In this document: positions 25,871 through 36,347 of the stretch, piece after piece
Layout of the letters: every line of letters starts with the position of its first letter
Position numbering within the stretch: the first letter of the stretch is position 1
Made by a program: the position numbers and the translations under genes
Assembly (NCBI GenBank): GCA_940746715.1
Contig: CALNWN010000001.1
Coordinates: 930,001 to 994,000 of the forward strand
Reading direction: 5' to 3'
Length of the DNA stretch: 64,000 nucleotides
Origin: an uncultured Paraburkholderia sp.
GTDB taxonomy: Bacteria > Pseudomonadota > Gammaproteobacteria > Burkholderiales > Burkholderiaceae
Notes under the pieces: model-generated
The model's database searches: none
What the model was told of the DNA's origin: nothing
The model's input: only the letters and a program-made list of their open reading frames with translations

Positions 25871-27154
25871 ATGTCCAAAAACCAAACCCTCTTTGACCGC
25901 GCGCAACGCACCATTCCCGGCGGCGTCAATTCGCCGGTGCGCGCGTTCCGCTCGGTCGGCGGCACGCCGCGCTTTATCGAGCGCGCACAAGGGCCCTACT
26001 TCTGGGACGCCGACGGCCAGCGCTACATCGATTACATCGGCTCATGGGGCCCGATGATCCTCGGCCACGTGCATCCCGAGGTGCTCGAAGCGGTGCAGCG
26101 CGTGCTCGTCAACAGCTTCTCGTTCGGCGCGCCCACCGAATCCGAGATCGAAATCGCGGAGGAAATCTGCAAGCTCGTGCCGTCAATCGAACAGGTACGC
26201 ATGGTTTCGAGCGGCACGGAAGCGACCATGAGCGCCCTGCGTCTCGCGCGCGGCTTCACGAACCGCAGCAGCATCGTCAAATTCGAAGGCTGCTATCACG
26301 GCCATGCCGACAGCCTGCTCGTGAAAGCCGGCTCGGGCCTGCTGACGTTCGGCAATCCCACTTCGGCTGGCATGCCGGTCGACATTGCAAAGCACACCAC
26401 GGTGCTCGAATACAACAACGTCGCGGCGCTCGAAGAAGCGTTCAAGGCTTTCGGCAACGAAATCGCCTCCGTGATCGTCGAGCCGGTGGCCGGCAACATG
26501 AACCTCGTGCGCGCAACGCCCGAGTTCCTGCAAGCATTGCGGCGCCTGTGCACCGAATACGGCTCCGTGCTGATTTTCGACGAAGTCATGTGCGGCTTCC
26601 GGGTCGCGCTCGGGGGCGCACAACAGGTGTACGGCATCACCCCGGACCTCACTTGCCTCGGCAAGGTGATCGGCGGCGGCATGCCGGCCGCGGCCTTCGG
26701 CGGGCGGCGCGACATCATGGCCCACCTCGCGCCGCTGGGCGGCGTCTACCAGGCCGGCACGCTGTCGGGCAATCCGATCGCCGTCGCCGCGGGCCTGAAA
26801 ACGCTGCAACTGATTCAGGCGCCGGGCTTCTACGAGACGCTTGCCGCGCGCACCGCCCGTCTCGCCCAAGGGCTTGTGCAGGTCGCGCGCGAAGCCAATG
26901 TGCCATTCTCGGCCGATTCGCTCGGCGGTATGTTCGGGCTCTACTTCACCGAGTCGATTCCGGCCAGTTTTGCGGAAGTCACGAAAAGCGACGTGCCGCG
27001 CTTCAACGCGTTCTTCCACAAAATGCTCGACGCGGGCGTGTACTTCGCGCCTTCTGCGTACGAGGCGGGCTTTGTTTCGATTGCTCACGACGACGCTATC
27101 GTCGACGCCACGATCGAAGCGGCACGTGGCGCGTTCGCGTCGCTGACCGCCTGA
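25871..27154 (+). CDS. hemL: Glutamate-1-semialdehyde 2,1-aminomutase
   Basis: 427 residues. Converts glutamate-1-semialdehyde to 5-aminolevulinate in the C5 heme pathway. Motifs: [36 protein letters not shown] (PLP phosphate), [16 protein letters not shown], and the PLP lysine in LGKVIGGG (Lys265). The length matches the family. It heads the region containing the riboflavin genes but has a 63-base gap before ribD. Confidence 0.97.
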   Translation: MSKNQTLFDRAQRTIPGGVNSPVRAFRSVGGTPRFIERAQGPYFWDADGQRYIDYIGSWGPMILGHVHPEVLEAVQRVLVNSFSFGAPTESEIEIAEEICKLVPSIEQVRMVSSGTEATMSALRLARGFTNRSSIVKFEGCYHGHADSLLVKAGSGLLTFGNPTSAGMPVDIAKHTTVLEYNNVAALEEAFKAFGNEIASVIVEPVAGNMNLVRATPEFLQALRRLCTEYGSVLIFDEVMCGFRVALGGAQQVYGITPDLTCLGKVIGGGMPAAAFGGRRDIMAHLAPLGGVYQAGTLSGNPIAVAAGLKTLQLIQAPGFYETLAARTARLAQGLVQVAREANVPFSADSLGGMFGLYFTESIPASFAEVTKSDVPRFNAFFHKMLDAGVYFAPSAYEAGFVSIAHDDAIVDATIEAARGAFASLTA

Positions 27155-27155
27155 C

Positions 27156-27181
27156 GCACTAGCCGCAAGCACTAGCCGCAA
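27156..27181. repeat. 13-bp direct repeat after hemL
   Basis: Two perfect adjacent copies of gcactagccgcaa in the gap between hemL and ribD. Confidence 0.8.
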
Positions 27182-27217
27182 GCACCCGCGCCCAGTCACC
27201 GTATCCACCAGACACCG

Positions 27218-28375
27218 ATGTTCTCGCAAACCGACTTCGTCCATATGGAACGCACGCTCGCGCTTGCGAAGCGCGGCATGTACACCACCGACCCCAATCC
27301 GCGCGTGGGTTGCGTGATCGTCCAGAACGGCGAAGTGATCGGCGAAGGATTCACGCAACCGGCCGGCCAGGACCATGCAGAGATCCGCGCAATGAAAGAC
27401 GCGCGCTCGCGCGGTCACGATCTGCGCGGCGCAACCGTCTACTTCACACTCGAACCGTGCAGCCATTTCGGCCGCACGCCGCCGTGCGCGAACGCGCTGA
27501 TCGAAGCTCAGGTCGCGCGCGTGGTCGCCGCAATGGAAGACCCGAATCCGCAGGTGTCGGGCCGCGGCCTCGCCATGTTGCGCGACGCCGGCATCGAGGT
27601 GCGCTGCGGGCTGCTCGCCAATGAAGCACAGGAGTTGAACATCGGCTTCGTGTCGCGCATGACGCGCGGCCGGCCATGGGTGCGCATGAAAGTGGCCGCG
27701 TCGCTCGATGGCCGCACCGGCTTGCATTCGGGCGTCAGCCAGTGGATCACCGGCGAAGCGGCGCGTGCCGACGGCCATGCGTGGCGCGCCCGCGCGTCGG
27801 CGATTCTGACTGGCATCGGCACCGTCAGGGAAGACGATCCGCGCATGACCGTGCGCGCCGTCGACACGCCGCGCCAGCCGCAACGCGTGCTGATCGACAG
27901 CCAGCTGGAAGTTTCGCCGCAGGCGCAGATTCTCGCCGGCGCACCCACGCTGATTTTCTGCGGCAATCTGGACGAGCGGCACAGCGAGCGCGCGCAGGCG
28001 TTGCGCAATCGCGGCGCGGAAATCGTCGAAATGGCCAACGCAGCGGGCAAGGTCGACTTGCCCGGCATGTTGAAGGTGCTTGGCGAGCGCCAGGTGAACG
28101 AGCTGCACGTGGAGGCCGGCTACAAGCTGAACGGCTCGCTGTTGCGCGAAGGCTGCGTCGACGAATTGCTGGTCTATCTCGCGCCCAGCCTGCTCGGCAA
28201 CGACTCCATGAGCATGTTCAATCTGAGCGCGCCGGCAACACTGGAAAGCCGCGTCAAGCTTGCGTTTCACAACGTCGAGCGGATTGGCGACGATCTGCGG
28301 ATGCTAGCGCGGTTCGTGCCAACGGGCGGCGCTGCACCCGGGACCGACGCCGCGTCCCCACCCGTTTCGTTTTGA
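27218..28375 (+). CDS. ribD: Bifunctional riboflavin biosynthesis deaminase/reductase RibD
   Basis: 385 residues. The N-terminal deaminase has the zinc motif DHAEIRAM and LEPCSHFGRTPPC. The C-terminal reductase has VRMKVAASLDGRTGL and RASAILTGIGTVREDDP. It performs steps two and three of riboflavin synthesis from GTP. The C-terminal tail is slightly longer than average. It is followed 15 bases later by ribE. Confidence 0.97.
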   Translation: MFSQTDFVHMERTLALAKRGMYTTDPNPRVGCVIVQNGEVIGEGFTQPAGQDHAEIRAMKDARSRGHDLRGATVYFTLEPCSHFGRTPPCANALIEAQVARVVAAMEDPNPQVSGRGLAMLRDAGIEVRCGLLANEAQELNIGFVSRMTRGRPWVRMKVAASLDGRTGLHSGVSQWITGEAARADGHAWRARASAILTGIGTVREDDPRMTVRAVDTPRQPQRVLIDSQLEVSPQAQILAGAPTLIFCGNLDERHSERAQALRNRGAEIVEMANAAGKVDLPGMLKVLGERQVNELHVEAGYKLNGSLLREGCVDELLVYLAPSLLGNDSMSMFNLSAPATLESRVKLAFHNVERIGDDLRMLARFVPTGGAAPGTDAASPPVSF

Positions 28376-28390
28376 TCAAGGATGAGTACG

Positions 28391-29005
28391 ATGTTCACAG
28401 GAATCGTCGCGGCAGTGGGCCGCATCGAGTCAGTCAAGCCGCTCGGCACGAACGGCGACGCGGGCGTGCGCCTGAACGTTGAGGCCGGCGGCCTCGATCT
28501 CGCCGACGTGCAGCTCGGCGACAGCATCACCATTCAGGGCGCATGCATGACCGTGGTCGCGAAAACCGACCGTTCGTTCGAGGTCGACGTATCCCGCGAA
28601 AGCCTGAACCGCACGGCGGGCCTCGGCGAGGTGGGCGAAGTCAATCTGGAAAAAGCGCTGCGCGCGCACGACAGGCTGGGCGGCCACATCGTCTCCGGTC
28701 ACGTGGACGGTTTGGGCACCGTGACCCATTTCGCGCCCGTCGGCGAGTCGCACGAACTGCGCGTGCTGGCGCCGCGCGAGATCGGCCGCTATCTCGCGTA
28801 CAAGGGCTCGATCACTGTCAACGGTGTGAGTCTGACCGTCAACTCGGTTAAAGATCGCGACGACGGCTGCGAGTTCTCGATCAATCTGATTCCGCACACG
28901 GTGGAAGTGACCGCGCTCAAGCATCTGCGTGCAGGCACGCCGGTGAATCTGGAAATCGATCTGATTGCGCGGTATGTGGAGCGGATGCTCAACGCCCCGA
29001 AATAA
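28391..29005 (+). CDS. ribE: Riboflavin synthase alpha subunit
   Basis: 204 residues with two lumazine-binding repeats. Starts MFTGIVAAVGRIES; the first repeat has SITIQGACMTVV and the second YKGSITVNGVSLTVN. It dismutates two lumazines to riboflavin. I chose the ATG at 28391, nine bases after AAGGA; the ATG at 28382 is too close to that site. Also called ribC in some naming systems. Confidence 0.96.
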   Translation: MFTGIVAAVGRIESVKPLGTNGDAGVRLNVEAGGLDLADVQLGDSITIQGACMTVVAKTDRSFEVDVSRESLNRTAGLGEVGEVNLEKALRAHDRLGGHIVSGHVDGLGTVTHFAPVGESHELRVLAPREIGRYLAYKGSITVNGVSLTVNSVKDRDDGCEFSINLIPHTVEVTALKHLRAGTPVNLEIDLIARYVERMLNAPK

Positions 29006-29111
29006 GCGCCGCACCCGATAGCGGTGTGCTGACGGCTGCAACAAAAAGCAAAGCTGGCGCCGCAGAGGTTGTCAGCGGCACCTTACCGCTTCCGCCGTTC
29101 ATGCATCCATC

Positions 29112-29160
29112 GTTTGGCCGAGCATAGCAAGGGCTGACAGTGATCACCAGTCGGCCAAAC
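29112..29160. repeat. Inverted repeat upstream of ribB(A)
   Basis: Perfect 10-base arms gtttggccga (29112-29121) and tcggccaaac (29151-29160), 78 bases before the gene. It does not match the FMN riboswitch. It may be an operator or leader hairpin. Confidence 0.5.
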
Positions 29161-29237
29161 GGCCTATGCCATCCGGCAGAGGCGACTTGGCACCGCGCGT
29201 GGCGTAAAATACGCGCTTTCCCGAAAAACTCGCCACC

Positions 29238-30374
29238 ATGACGCTCGCCTCCACTCCAGAGATCATCGCCGAACTCAAAGCCGGCCGTATGGTGATCCTC
29301 GTCGACGAAGAAGATCGCGAAAACGAGGGCGACCTCGTGCTCGCCGCCGAATTCGTCACGCCGGAAGCGATCAATTTCATGGCCCGCTACGGTCGCGGCC
29401 TGATCTGCCTGACGCTCACGCAGGAACGCTGCAAGCTGCTCAACCTGCCGCTCATGACGTACCGCAACGGCACTCAGTATGGAACGGCCTTTACGGTCAG
29501 CATTGAAGCGGCCGAAGGCGTGACCACCGGCATTTCGGCCGCCGACCGCGCCCGCACCATCGCCACGGCCGTCGCGCCGGAGGCGAAGGCCGAGCACATC
29601 GCGCAGCCGGGCCACGTGTTTCCGATCATGGCCCAGCCGGGCGGCGTGCTCGTGCGCGCCGGCCACACCGAAGCGGGTTGCGACCTCACGGCGCTCGCAG
29701 GCCTGACGCCGGCTGCGGTGATCTGCGAAGTCATCAACGACGACGGCACCATGGCCCGCCTGCCCGACCTGATGGAATTCGCAAAGCAACACGATCTGAA
29801 GGTCGGCACGATCGCGGATCTGATCCACTATCGCAGCCGCACCGAATCGATCGTCGAGCGCATTTGCGAGCGCACCATGCAGACCGCGCACGGCGCGTTC
29901 CGCGCGGTCATGTATCTGGACCAGCCGAGCGGCCAGCCGCACATCGCTCTGGTGCGCGGCACGCCCACGCCCGACCACGAGACGCCGGTGCGCGTGCATG
30001 AGCCGCTGTCTGTGCTGGATCTGCTCGAAATCGGCGAGTCCACGCATTCTTGGACGCTCGACGCAGCCATGAAGGAAATCGCCTCGCGCGACCTCGGCGT
30101 GATCGTGCTGCTCAATTGCGGCGACTCGAAAGAGCATCTGATCGACGTGCTCAAGGCGTTCGATTCGAAGGAAAAAGCAGACGCGCTGAAGCGGCGGCCC
30201 GTCGACTTCAAGACCTACGGCATCGGCGCGCAGATCTTGCGCGAGCTTGGCGTGGGCAAGATGCAGGTTCTGTCGAACCCGCGCAAGCTGGGCAGCATGT
30301 CGGGCTACGGCCTCGAAGTCACCGGCTTCGTGCCGATGCCCGGCGGCACCACGCAGACTCCGCAACAAGGCTGA
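29238..30374 (+). CDS. ribBA: 3,4-dihydroxy-2-butanone-4-phosphate synthase with degenerate GTP-cyclohydrolase II half (RibBX type)
   Basis: 378 residues. The N-terminal RibB domain is complete: the acidic loop [16 protein letters not shown], then [31 protein letters not shown]. The C-terminal half aligns with RibA but lacks the zinc-binding cysteines (the CX2GX7CXC site is absent; the region reads [15 protein letters not shown]). So it probably makes only 3,4-dihydroxybutanone-4-phosphate, and a separate RibA should exist elsewhere. Such RibBX proteins are known in proteobacteria. Confidence 0.93.
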   Translation: MTLASTPEIIAELKAGRMVILVDEEDRENEGDLVLAAEFVTPEAINFMARYGRGLICLTLTQERCKLLNLPLMTYRNGTQYGTAFTVSIEAAEGVTTGISAADRARTIATAVAPEAKAEHIAQPGHVFPIMAQPGGVLVRAGHTEAGCDLTALAGLTPAAVICEVINDDGTMARLPDLMEFAKQHDLKVGTIADLIHYRSRTESIVERICERTMQTAHGAFRAVMYLDQPSGQPHIALVRGTPTPDHETPVRVHEPLSVLDLLEIGESTHSWTLDAAMKEIASRDLGVIVLLNCGDSKEHLIDVLKAFDSKEKADALKRRPVDFKTYGIGAQILRELGVGKMQVLSNPRKLGSMSGYGLEVTGFVPMPGGTTQTPQQG

Positions 30375-30422
30375 TCCGACCATTCACGCGCCTCGCGCCC
30401 ACTCAAACACTACGGAATCAAC

Positions 30423-30914
30423 ATGGAAATCGGACAATACCAACCGAACCTCGACGGCGACGGACTGCGCATCGGCATCGTCCAGGCGCGCTTTAACGAA
30501 CCCGTGTGCAACGGTCTCGCGGACTCGTGCATCGAAGAGCTGGAACGCCTCGGCGTGACGGGCGAAGACGTGCTGCTCGTCACCGTGCCGGGCGCGCTGG
30601 AAATCCCGCTCGCGCTGCAAAAGCTCGCCGAAAGCGCCCAGTTCGACGCGCTCATCGCACTCGGCGCAGTCATTCGCGGCGAGACGTATCACTTCGAACT
30701 GGTTTCGAACGAAAACGGTGCCGGCATCACACGCATCGGTCTCGACTTCGGCATCCCCGTCGCGAATGCGGTGCTGACCACGGAGAACGACGAGCAAGCC
30801 GTTGCCCGCATGACCGAGAAAGGCCGTGACGCGGCGCGCGTGGCCGTCGAAATGGCGAATCTCGCAGTCGCGCTCGAGCAGCTGGGCGGCGACGACGAAG
30901 AAGAAGAGGCATGA
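30423..30914 (+). CDS. ribH: 6,7-dimethyl-8-ribityllumazine synthase
   Basis: 163 residues. Motifs: [36 protein letters not shown], and [19 protein letters not shown]. It condenses the pyrimidine intermediate with the RibB product to form lumazine and assembles as a 60-mer or decamer. The acidic C-terminal tail (GGDDEEEEA) is seen in Burkholderia homologues. It overlaps nusB by four bases (ATGA), indicating coupling. Confidence 0.97.
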   Translation: MEIGQYQPNLDGDGLRIGIVQARFNEPVCNGLADSCIEELERLGVTGEDVLLVTVPGALEIPLALQKLAESAQFDALIALGAVIRGETYHFELVSNENGAGITRIGLDFGIPVANAVLTTENDEQAVARMTEKGRDAARVAVEMANLAVALEQLGGDDEEEEA

Positions 30915-31345
30915 AGAGCGCACGCCGACGCTCCCGCGAACTGGCCATGCAGGGGCTTTATCAGTGGCTGCTGTCGGGTTCGCCCGGCGGTGAAATCGAC
31001 GCGCAACTGCGCGGCGCGCAGGGCTTCGACAAAGCAGACCATGAGCACCTGGACGCGATTCTGCACGGCGTGATCCGCGATTCCGAGGCGCTGTCCGCCG
31101 CTATCGCACCGTGTCTGGACCGTCCGATCGACCAGCTTTCGCCGGTCGAACGCGCGGTGCTGCTGGTTGCCGCATTTGAACTGAAGAATCACATCGACAT
31201 TCCGTACCGCGTGGTGATCAACGAAGCCGTGGAACTCGCCAAGACGTTTGGCGGCGCGGACGGCTACAAATACGTGAACGGCGTGCTGGACAAGCTGGCG
31301 GCCAAGCTGCGCGTGACCGAGACGGAGGCGGCTCGCAAGCGCTAG
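30911..31345 (+). CDS. nusB: Transcription antitermination factor NusB
   Basis: 144 residues, all-helical. [19 protein letters not shown] at the start, [12 protein letters not shown] in the middle, and [19 protein letters not shown] near the end are diagnostic. With NusE it binds boxA in rRNA leaders. Coupling to ribH is the conserved arrangement. Confidence 0.97.
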   Translation: MKSARRRSRELAMQGLYQWLLSGSPGGEIDAQLRGAQGFDKADHEHLDAILHGVIRDSEALSAAIAPCLDRPIDQLSPVERAVLLVAAFELKNHIDIPYRVVINEAVELAKTFGGADGYKYVNGVLDKLAAKLRVTETEAARKR

Positions 31346-31550
31346 GCGCGAGCCTGCTGGGCGGCGTGTGGGTGAGTGTTGCGTACAGGCGCTTATTTGC
31401 GCGGTTCGGCGATTCGCGCACGCCCCGCTCGCGCCGCACGGCAGTCACGTCGGCTGCCACGCGAATGCATCGCTGTGAGGACTGCGCCGCGCGCATCAAC
31501 GAACGCGCGAAGCGCAGTCCGGTTTCTGCTTCTGGACTGGATTTAACCGT

Positions 31551-32736
31551 ATGAACTCCGTGACCGAACCTCTTGTGCGGCTCGCCGCACGCGTCGACTC
31601 CATCCAGCCTTTCTACGTGATGGAGCTGGCCAAGGAGGCCGCGCTTCTCGAGCGCGATGGGCGCGACATCATTCACATGGGGATCGGCGAGCCCGACTTC
31701 ACCGCGCCGGAACCGGTCATCGAGGCGGCCGCCAACGCGCTGCGCCGCGGCGTCACGCAATACACGAGCGCCGTCGGCCTCCACGCGTTGCGCGAAGCGA
31801 TCTCGGCGCATTACGCCAGCGTCTACGGCGTCGACGTGGATCCCGCGCGCATCGTCGTGACGGCGGGCGCGTCGGCGCGGCACTTCTGCTCGCGTGTGCG
31901 GCACTGGTGGACCGCGACGACGAAGTGCTGATGCCCGACCCGTGCTACCCGTGCAACCGCCACTTCGTGATCGCCGCCGAAGGCAAGCCCGTCATGGTGC
32001 CGAGCGGGCCCGCCGAGCGCTTCCAGCTGTGCCGCCGACGTCGAACGGCTCTGGAACGAGCGCACGCGCGGTGTGCTGCTCGCGTCGCCGTCCAACCCGA
32101 CCGGCACGTCGATCGAGCCGGCCGAACTCGAGCGCATTGTGAAGGCGGTGCGCTCGCGCGGCGGCTTTACGATCGTCGACGAAATCTATCAGGGCCTGAG
32201 CTACGACGCGAAGCTGGTGTCGGCGCTGTCGTACGGCGACGAAGTGATCACCGTCAACAGCTTTTCGAAGTACTTCAACATGACAGGCTGGCTCGTCGTG
32301 CCGCCAAGCATGGTGAGCGCGTTCGAGAAGCTGGCGCAGAACCTCTTTATCTGCGCATCCGCGCTCGCGCAGCACGCGGCGCTCGCGTGCTGCGCGAGCG
32401 CAAACCATTGCCACCTACGAAGCGCGCCGCCTGGAATTCAAGCGGCGTCGGGATTTCATTGCGCCGGCGCTGGTGTCGCTGGGCTTTACGGTGCCTGTCA
32501 TGCCCGACGGCGCGTTTTATGTCTACGCGGACTGCGGAATCGTCAATCACCCTGCCGCCGGCGACAGCTCCGCGCTCACCAAGGCGATGCTGCACGAAGC
32601 CGGCATGGTGCTCGTGCCGGGCATGGATTTCGGCACCCATGCGCCAAAGCAATATATCCGGCTCTCGTACGCCACCGCGTATTCGAAGCTGGAGGAGGCG
32701 GTTGAGCGTCTCGGGCGGCTGTTCGGGCGGCACTAG
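31551..32736 (+). pseudogene. Class I/II PLP-dependent aminotransferase (three frameshifts)
   Basis: The gene reads through MELAKEAALLERDGRDIIHM and GIGEPDFTAPEPVIEAA and then changes frame near 31878, 32030 and 32396. Each time the next phase continues the same protein: LMPDPCYPCNRHFV, LLASPSNPTGTSIEP, and the PLP lysine in VNSFSKYFNMTGWL, ending with YIRLSYATAYSKLEEAVERL. The repaired protein is about 395 residues. It is of the aspartate/alanine aminotransferase type; substrate cannot be stated. The breaks lie in G/C-rich runs and look like sequence errors. Confidence 0.82.
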
Positions 32737-32876
32737 AATCACGCGGCGGCGGCCGATTCATCCGCCGCCGCGTCGCCGGCCTCGTTCGCTATCTTTGCTG
32801 CGCGGGTGCTTGCATGGGTCTCACTGGCGCTGATAAGCCACCGGAAGCCTCAATTGCCAAACCAGACCCGCAGACG

Positions 32877-32906
32877 AAAAAAAGACACCGGAGGGTGTCC
32901 TTTTTT
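32877..32906 (+). terminator. Terminator between the aminotransferase and the transglycosylase
   Basis: Hairpin gacacc/gggtgtc flanked by a run of A on the left and a run of T on the right, so it can act on both converging transcripts. Confidence 0.8.
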
Positions 32907-32955
32907 GTACCTTCAGCTTCCGCCTCGGGCCATCGATCTTGCGCCGGTCAAACGC

Positions 32956-34157
32956 TCACGCGCCCAGCTCCGCGCTCGAAGCCGCGTGCTTCGGAGCGTT
33001 CACGCTGGCATCGTCCTGTTCGGAAACCGGCGTATGGGCCGGCGACGCGGCGGCGCTCAAAGGATGGCTTCCTTCCAGCGTAACCTGCACGCGCTTGCCG
33101 TTGTTGCTGTTTACAGCAGCCGACGCCGACGAAGACGACGCGTTGTTCGACGCCGTCACGACCGGAGCCTGCGCGGAGCATTGATCGGCACCTTGCGGCC
33201 CCGCGCGACGTCACGCAGACGCCCGCGCTCGGCCATCACCTTGGCGCCGTAGCCGCCATCGTCCGGCGACGTGGAGCCGACATACAGACAAACCGCCCGG
33301 CAGCGAGCCGCCGCGGGCAATGCAGTCCTTCAGGACCAGCGCGCCGACCTTGATGTTAGCGAGCGGTTCGAGCGCCGCGCTCTCGCCGCCGAAATACTGG
33401 AATTTGTCCGAATGGACCTTGGACATGACCTGCATCAGACCTTGGGCGCCCACGCCGCTCTCGGCGTACGGGTTGAAGCCGGATTCGATCGCCATGACCG
33501 ACAGCAGCAGCGGGTCGAGGCCGACTTCGCGGCCGGTGTCGACGCCGCCTTGACGAGCTCGCTGACGGGCTCCTGAGCGACGCGGTAGCGCCGCGCCAGG
33601 TACGAGGCGACGAGCGCCTGCTCACGCGACGAGACGAGCACACGGTCGTCGCGTGCGTCGGCGGAAACGCGTTGCGCCGGAATCAGCCGGGCCAATGCGG
33701 AGACGCTTTGCATGGTGCGCGGGTCGAGACCGTTGAGCGCCGCGATGCCCATGCCGGCCGAGCCGCTACCGTCGAACGCCCCGTCATAGCTCGTGTTGCT
33801 GACGCTCACGCCGGCGTTGTTCGTAGCGTTCGCCACGTCGGCGCCGTTCGCGCCGTTGGTATTGGACGACAGCGTTTCGTCCGACGAGGTATGCCCCGGC
33901 GGCGCGAAAGACGGCAGCGGGTTGCCCTGCAGCAGGCGCGCGGGTCCGGCCTGCACGGCCGCGGAAAGCACGGGCATGAGCTTGGCCGCGAGCGTGCCGC
34001 GCCACGTCGGCATCAGCCACAGCGCGATTGCCAGCACGACGGCAATGCGGCCGACAATGCTGAACAGGTGATGACTCAATTGCGTCCCACGGCGCACTGC
34101 ACCGCGCACGACCTGCGCGATACGTTCATCGGGACGCCACGATAACCAAGCGTTCAT
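32956..34157 (-). pseudogene. Lytic transglycosylase, SLT domain (three frameshifts)
   Basis: Cuts peptidoglycan glycan strands. It has an N-terminal membrane anchor (FSIVGRIAVVLAIALWLMP), a Ser/Asn-rich linker, and a C-terminal SLT domain with the catalytic Glu in MAIESGFNPYAESGVGAQG, followed by LMQVMSKVHSDKFQYFGG. The frame changes near 33545, 33285 and 33173. After the SLT domain the last part (GYGAKVMAERGRLRDVA, then a Ser/Asn/Ala-rich tail) runs to a stop at 32956. Repaired length is about 400 residues. Confidence 0.8.
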
Positions 34158-34732
34158 TCAGATCTCCCATGTTGCATGATCCGCGGATTCCGCTGAACAA
34201 ACAGGCGGTAACACACATTCGCAGAATCAAGACATCGCGCGCTCTGTCTGGTTAGGGCAACAGCGACGTCGGGAAAACGGCAAATACCGTTTGTGGGGAG
34301 CCAACCTCAAAGCGGTCCGCGGCATGCGAAAAACATGCGGGCGGGGGCTCCCACGCGAAAAACCAGCGTCAGTTGGCGCTGGCGAGGACTTCAATAAGAC
34401 CGACGAATACCGTGCAGGGCTTCAGTAAGCGGTGACGCGTTGCGTCAGATGGGACCGGGGGCAGTGGTAAAAGGTTCACGCCCTGCAACCAATGTGGACG
34501 GATTCTAGGGCACAGTTTTATAGATCGTCAACACTACAAAGAGGCAAATGTATAACTAATTGTAATAAAAGAGGCACTCTGGAGCGCCTGGAGCACCGCC
34601 GCAAGCGCTTTCGCGGCGATTTGACAGCGTCTGCTTGTCTAGCCAACGCAGGTAAAATCGACAATCGGTTTGGCACCTGCAATAGCGTGGCGCCGTTTCT
34701 TCCTCGCCGCTTGCGGCACTGAACAGCAACAG
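34158..34732. other. Divergent intergenic region with hairpins
   Basis: 575 bases between the transglycosylase and ubiD. It contains an imperfect inverted repeat, gtggggagcc (34293-34302) with ggctcccac (34346-34354), and the small hairpin gcatg-cgaaaaa-catgc inside it. The A/T-rich stretch 34500-34570 may hold promoters. No gene is visible. Confidence 0.45.
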
Positions 34733-36301
34733 ATGAAATACAAAGATTTGCGCGACTTCGTCGGCCGCCTCGAGACGATCGGCGAACTGCGCCGTATCCC
34801 GCAAAAGGTCTCGCCCGTGCTCGAAATGACCGAGCTGTGCGACCGCGTACTGCGCGCCGGTGGGCCGGCCTTGCTGTTTGAGAACCAGGAGCGGCATGCG
34901 TTCCCGGTGCTCGGGAACTTGTTCGGCACGCCGCGCCGCGTGGCGCTCGGCATGGGTATCGACGCGCAGGTCGGTGAAGGCGACGGTGCCGCGCTCGAGT
35001 CGCTGCGCGACGTCGGCCGGCTGCTGTCGGCGCTGAAGGAGCCGGAACCGCCCAAAGGTCTCAAGGACGCGGGCAAGCTCTTCTCGCTCGCCAAGGCGGT
35101 GTGGGACATGGCGCCGAAAACCGTGAGCGCGCCGCCCTGCCAGGAAATCGTCTGGGAAGGCAACGACGTTGATTTCGAAAAGCTGCCCATCCAGACCTGC
35201 TGGCCCGGCGACGCCGGCCCGCTCATCACGTGGGGCCTGACCGTCACAAAAGGCCCGAACAAGAGCCGACAAAACCTCGGCATCTACCGCCAGCAGCTTA
35301 TTGCGCGCAACAAGCTGATCATGCGCTGGCTCGTGCACCGCGGCGGCGCACTCGATTTCCGCGAGTTCGCGCTGAAGAATCCGGGCAAACCGTATCCGGT
35401 CGCCGTCGTGCTGGGCGCGGATCCGGCCACCATCCTCGGTGCAGTCACGCCGGTGCCGGACACGCTCTCCGAATACCAGTTTGCCGGGCTGCTGCGCGGC
35501 GGACGAACCGACCTCGCCCGATGCCTCACGCCCGGTGTCGACAGCTTGCAGGTGCCGGCGCGCGCGGAGATCGTGCTCGAAGGCTTCATCTACCCGCAGC
35601 AAGGCGAACCCGCGCCTGCCCCCGCCGGCGCGCCGCCGCGGCCAGCCCGGGGCGCGTCCGCAGCTTATGAGCACGCGCTGGAGGGCCCCTACGGCGACCA
35701 TACCGGCTACTACAACGAACAGGAGTGGTTCCCGGTGTTGACCGTCGAGCGCATCACCATGCGCCGCGACGCGATCTATCACTCCACCTACACCGGCAAA
35801 CCGCCGGACGAGCCCGCCGTGCTCGGCGTGGCGCTCAACGAGGTGTTCGTGCCGCTACTGCAAAAGCAGTTCACCGAAATCACCGACTTCTATCTGCCGC
35901 CCGAAGGCTGCAGCTACCGCATGGCCATCGTGCAGATGAAGAAGAGCTACGCAGGCCATGCCAAGCGCGTGATGTTCGGCGTATGGAGCTTCCTGCGGCA
36001 GTTCATGTATACGAAGTTCATTGTCGTGGTCGACGAGGACGTCAACATCCGCGACTGGAAAGAAGTGATCTGGGCGATAACGACCCGCGTCGACCCGACG
36101 CGCGATACGGTACTCGTCGACCGTACGCCGATCGACTACCTCGACTTCGCGTCGCCGGTCGCAGGGCTCGGCTCCAAAATGGGACTCGACGCGACCAACA
36201 AGTGGCCCGGCGAAACCGACCGCGAATGGGGGCGACCCATCGAGATGGACGCGGCAGTCAAGCAGCGAATCGACAGTTTGTGGAACGAGCTGGGCCTCTG
36301 A
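34733..36301 (+). CDS. ubiD: 3-octaprenyl-4-hydroxybenzoate carboxy-lyase
   Basis: 522 residues. A prenylated-FMN decarboxylase acting on the ubiquinone precursor. Begins [19 protein letters not shown]; characteristic parts are [57 protein letters not shown] and [22 protein letters not shown] Pro/Ala-rich insert near residue 300 ([13 protein letters not shown]) is larger than in E. coli. The start at 34733 agrees with homologues. The UbiX partner is not in the window. Confidence 0.96.
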   Translation: MKYKDLRDFVGRLETIGELRRIPQKVSPVLEMTELCDRVLRAGGPALLFENQERHAFPVLGNLFGTPRRVALGMGIDAQVGEGDGAALESLRDVGRLLSALKEPEPPKGLKDAGKLFSLAKAVWDMAPKTVSAPPCQEIVWEGNDVDFEKLPIQTCWPGDAGPLITWGLTVTKGPNKSRQNLGIYRQQLIARNKLIMRWLVHRGGALDFREFALKNPGKPYPVAVVLGADPATILGAVTPVPDTLSEYQFAGLLRGGRTDLARCLTPGVDSLQVPARAEIVLEGFIYPQQGEPAPAPAGAPPRPARGASAAYEHALEGPYGDHTGYYNEQEWFPVLTVERITMRRDAIYHSTYTGKPPDEPAVLGVALNEVFVPLLQKQFTEITDFYLPPEGCSYRMAIVQMKKSYAGHAKRVMFGVWSFLRQFMYTKFIVVVDEDVNIRDWKEVIWAITTRVDPTRDTVLVDRTPIDYLDFASPVAGLGSKMGLDATNKWPGETDREWGRPIEMDAAVKQRIDSLWNELGL

Positions 36302-36347
36302 GCGCCGCGCCTCACCGAATAACAAAATTGATGGAGCAGTTGCGCGG

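Noticed and set aside
26183-28270. A 695-residue open frame on the minus strand across hemL and ribD
   Set aside because: It is a GC-rich antisense shadow with Arg/His/Gln-biased composition and no family features. Similar long antisense frames lie opposite rph-hemW, pepN and spoT.
29006-29237. FMN riboswitch in front of ribB(A)
   Set aside because: The conserved RFN-element blocks (AGGG.., GGCGGTAA, CCCGC) are not present; only a simple inverted repeat is.
34158-34360. c-di-AMP or c-di-GMP riboswitch before the lytic transglycosylase
   Set aside because: The hairpins lack the conserved aptamer bases of either class.
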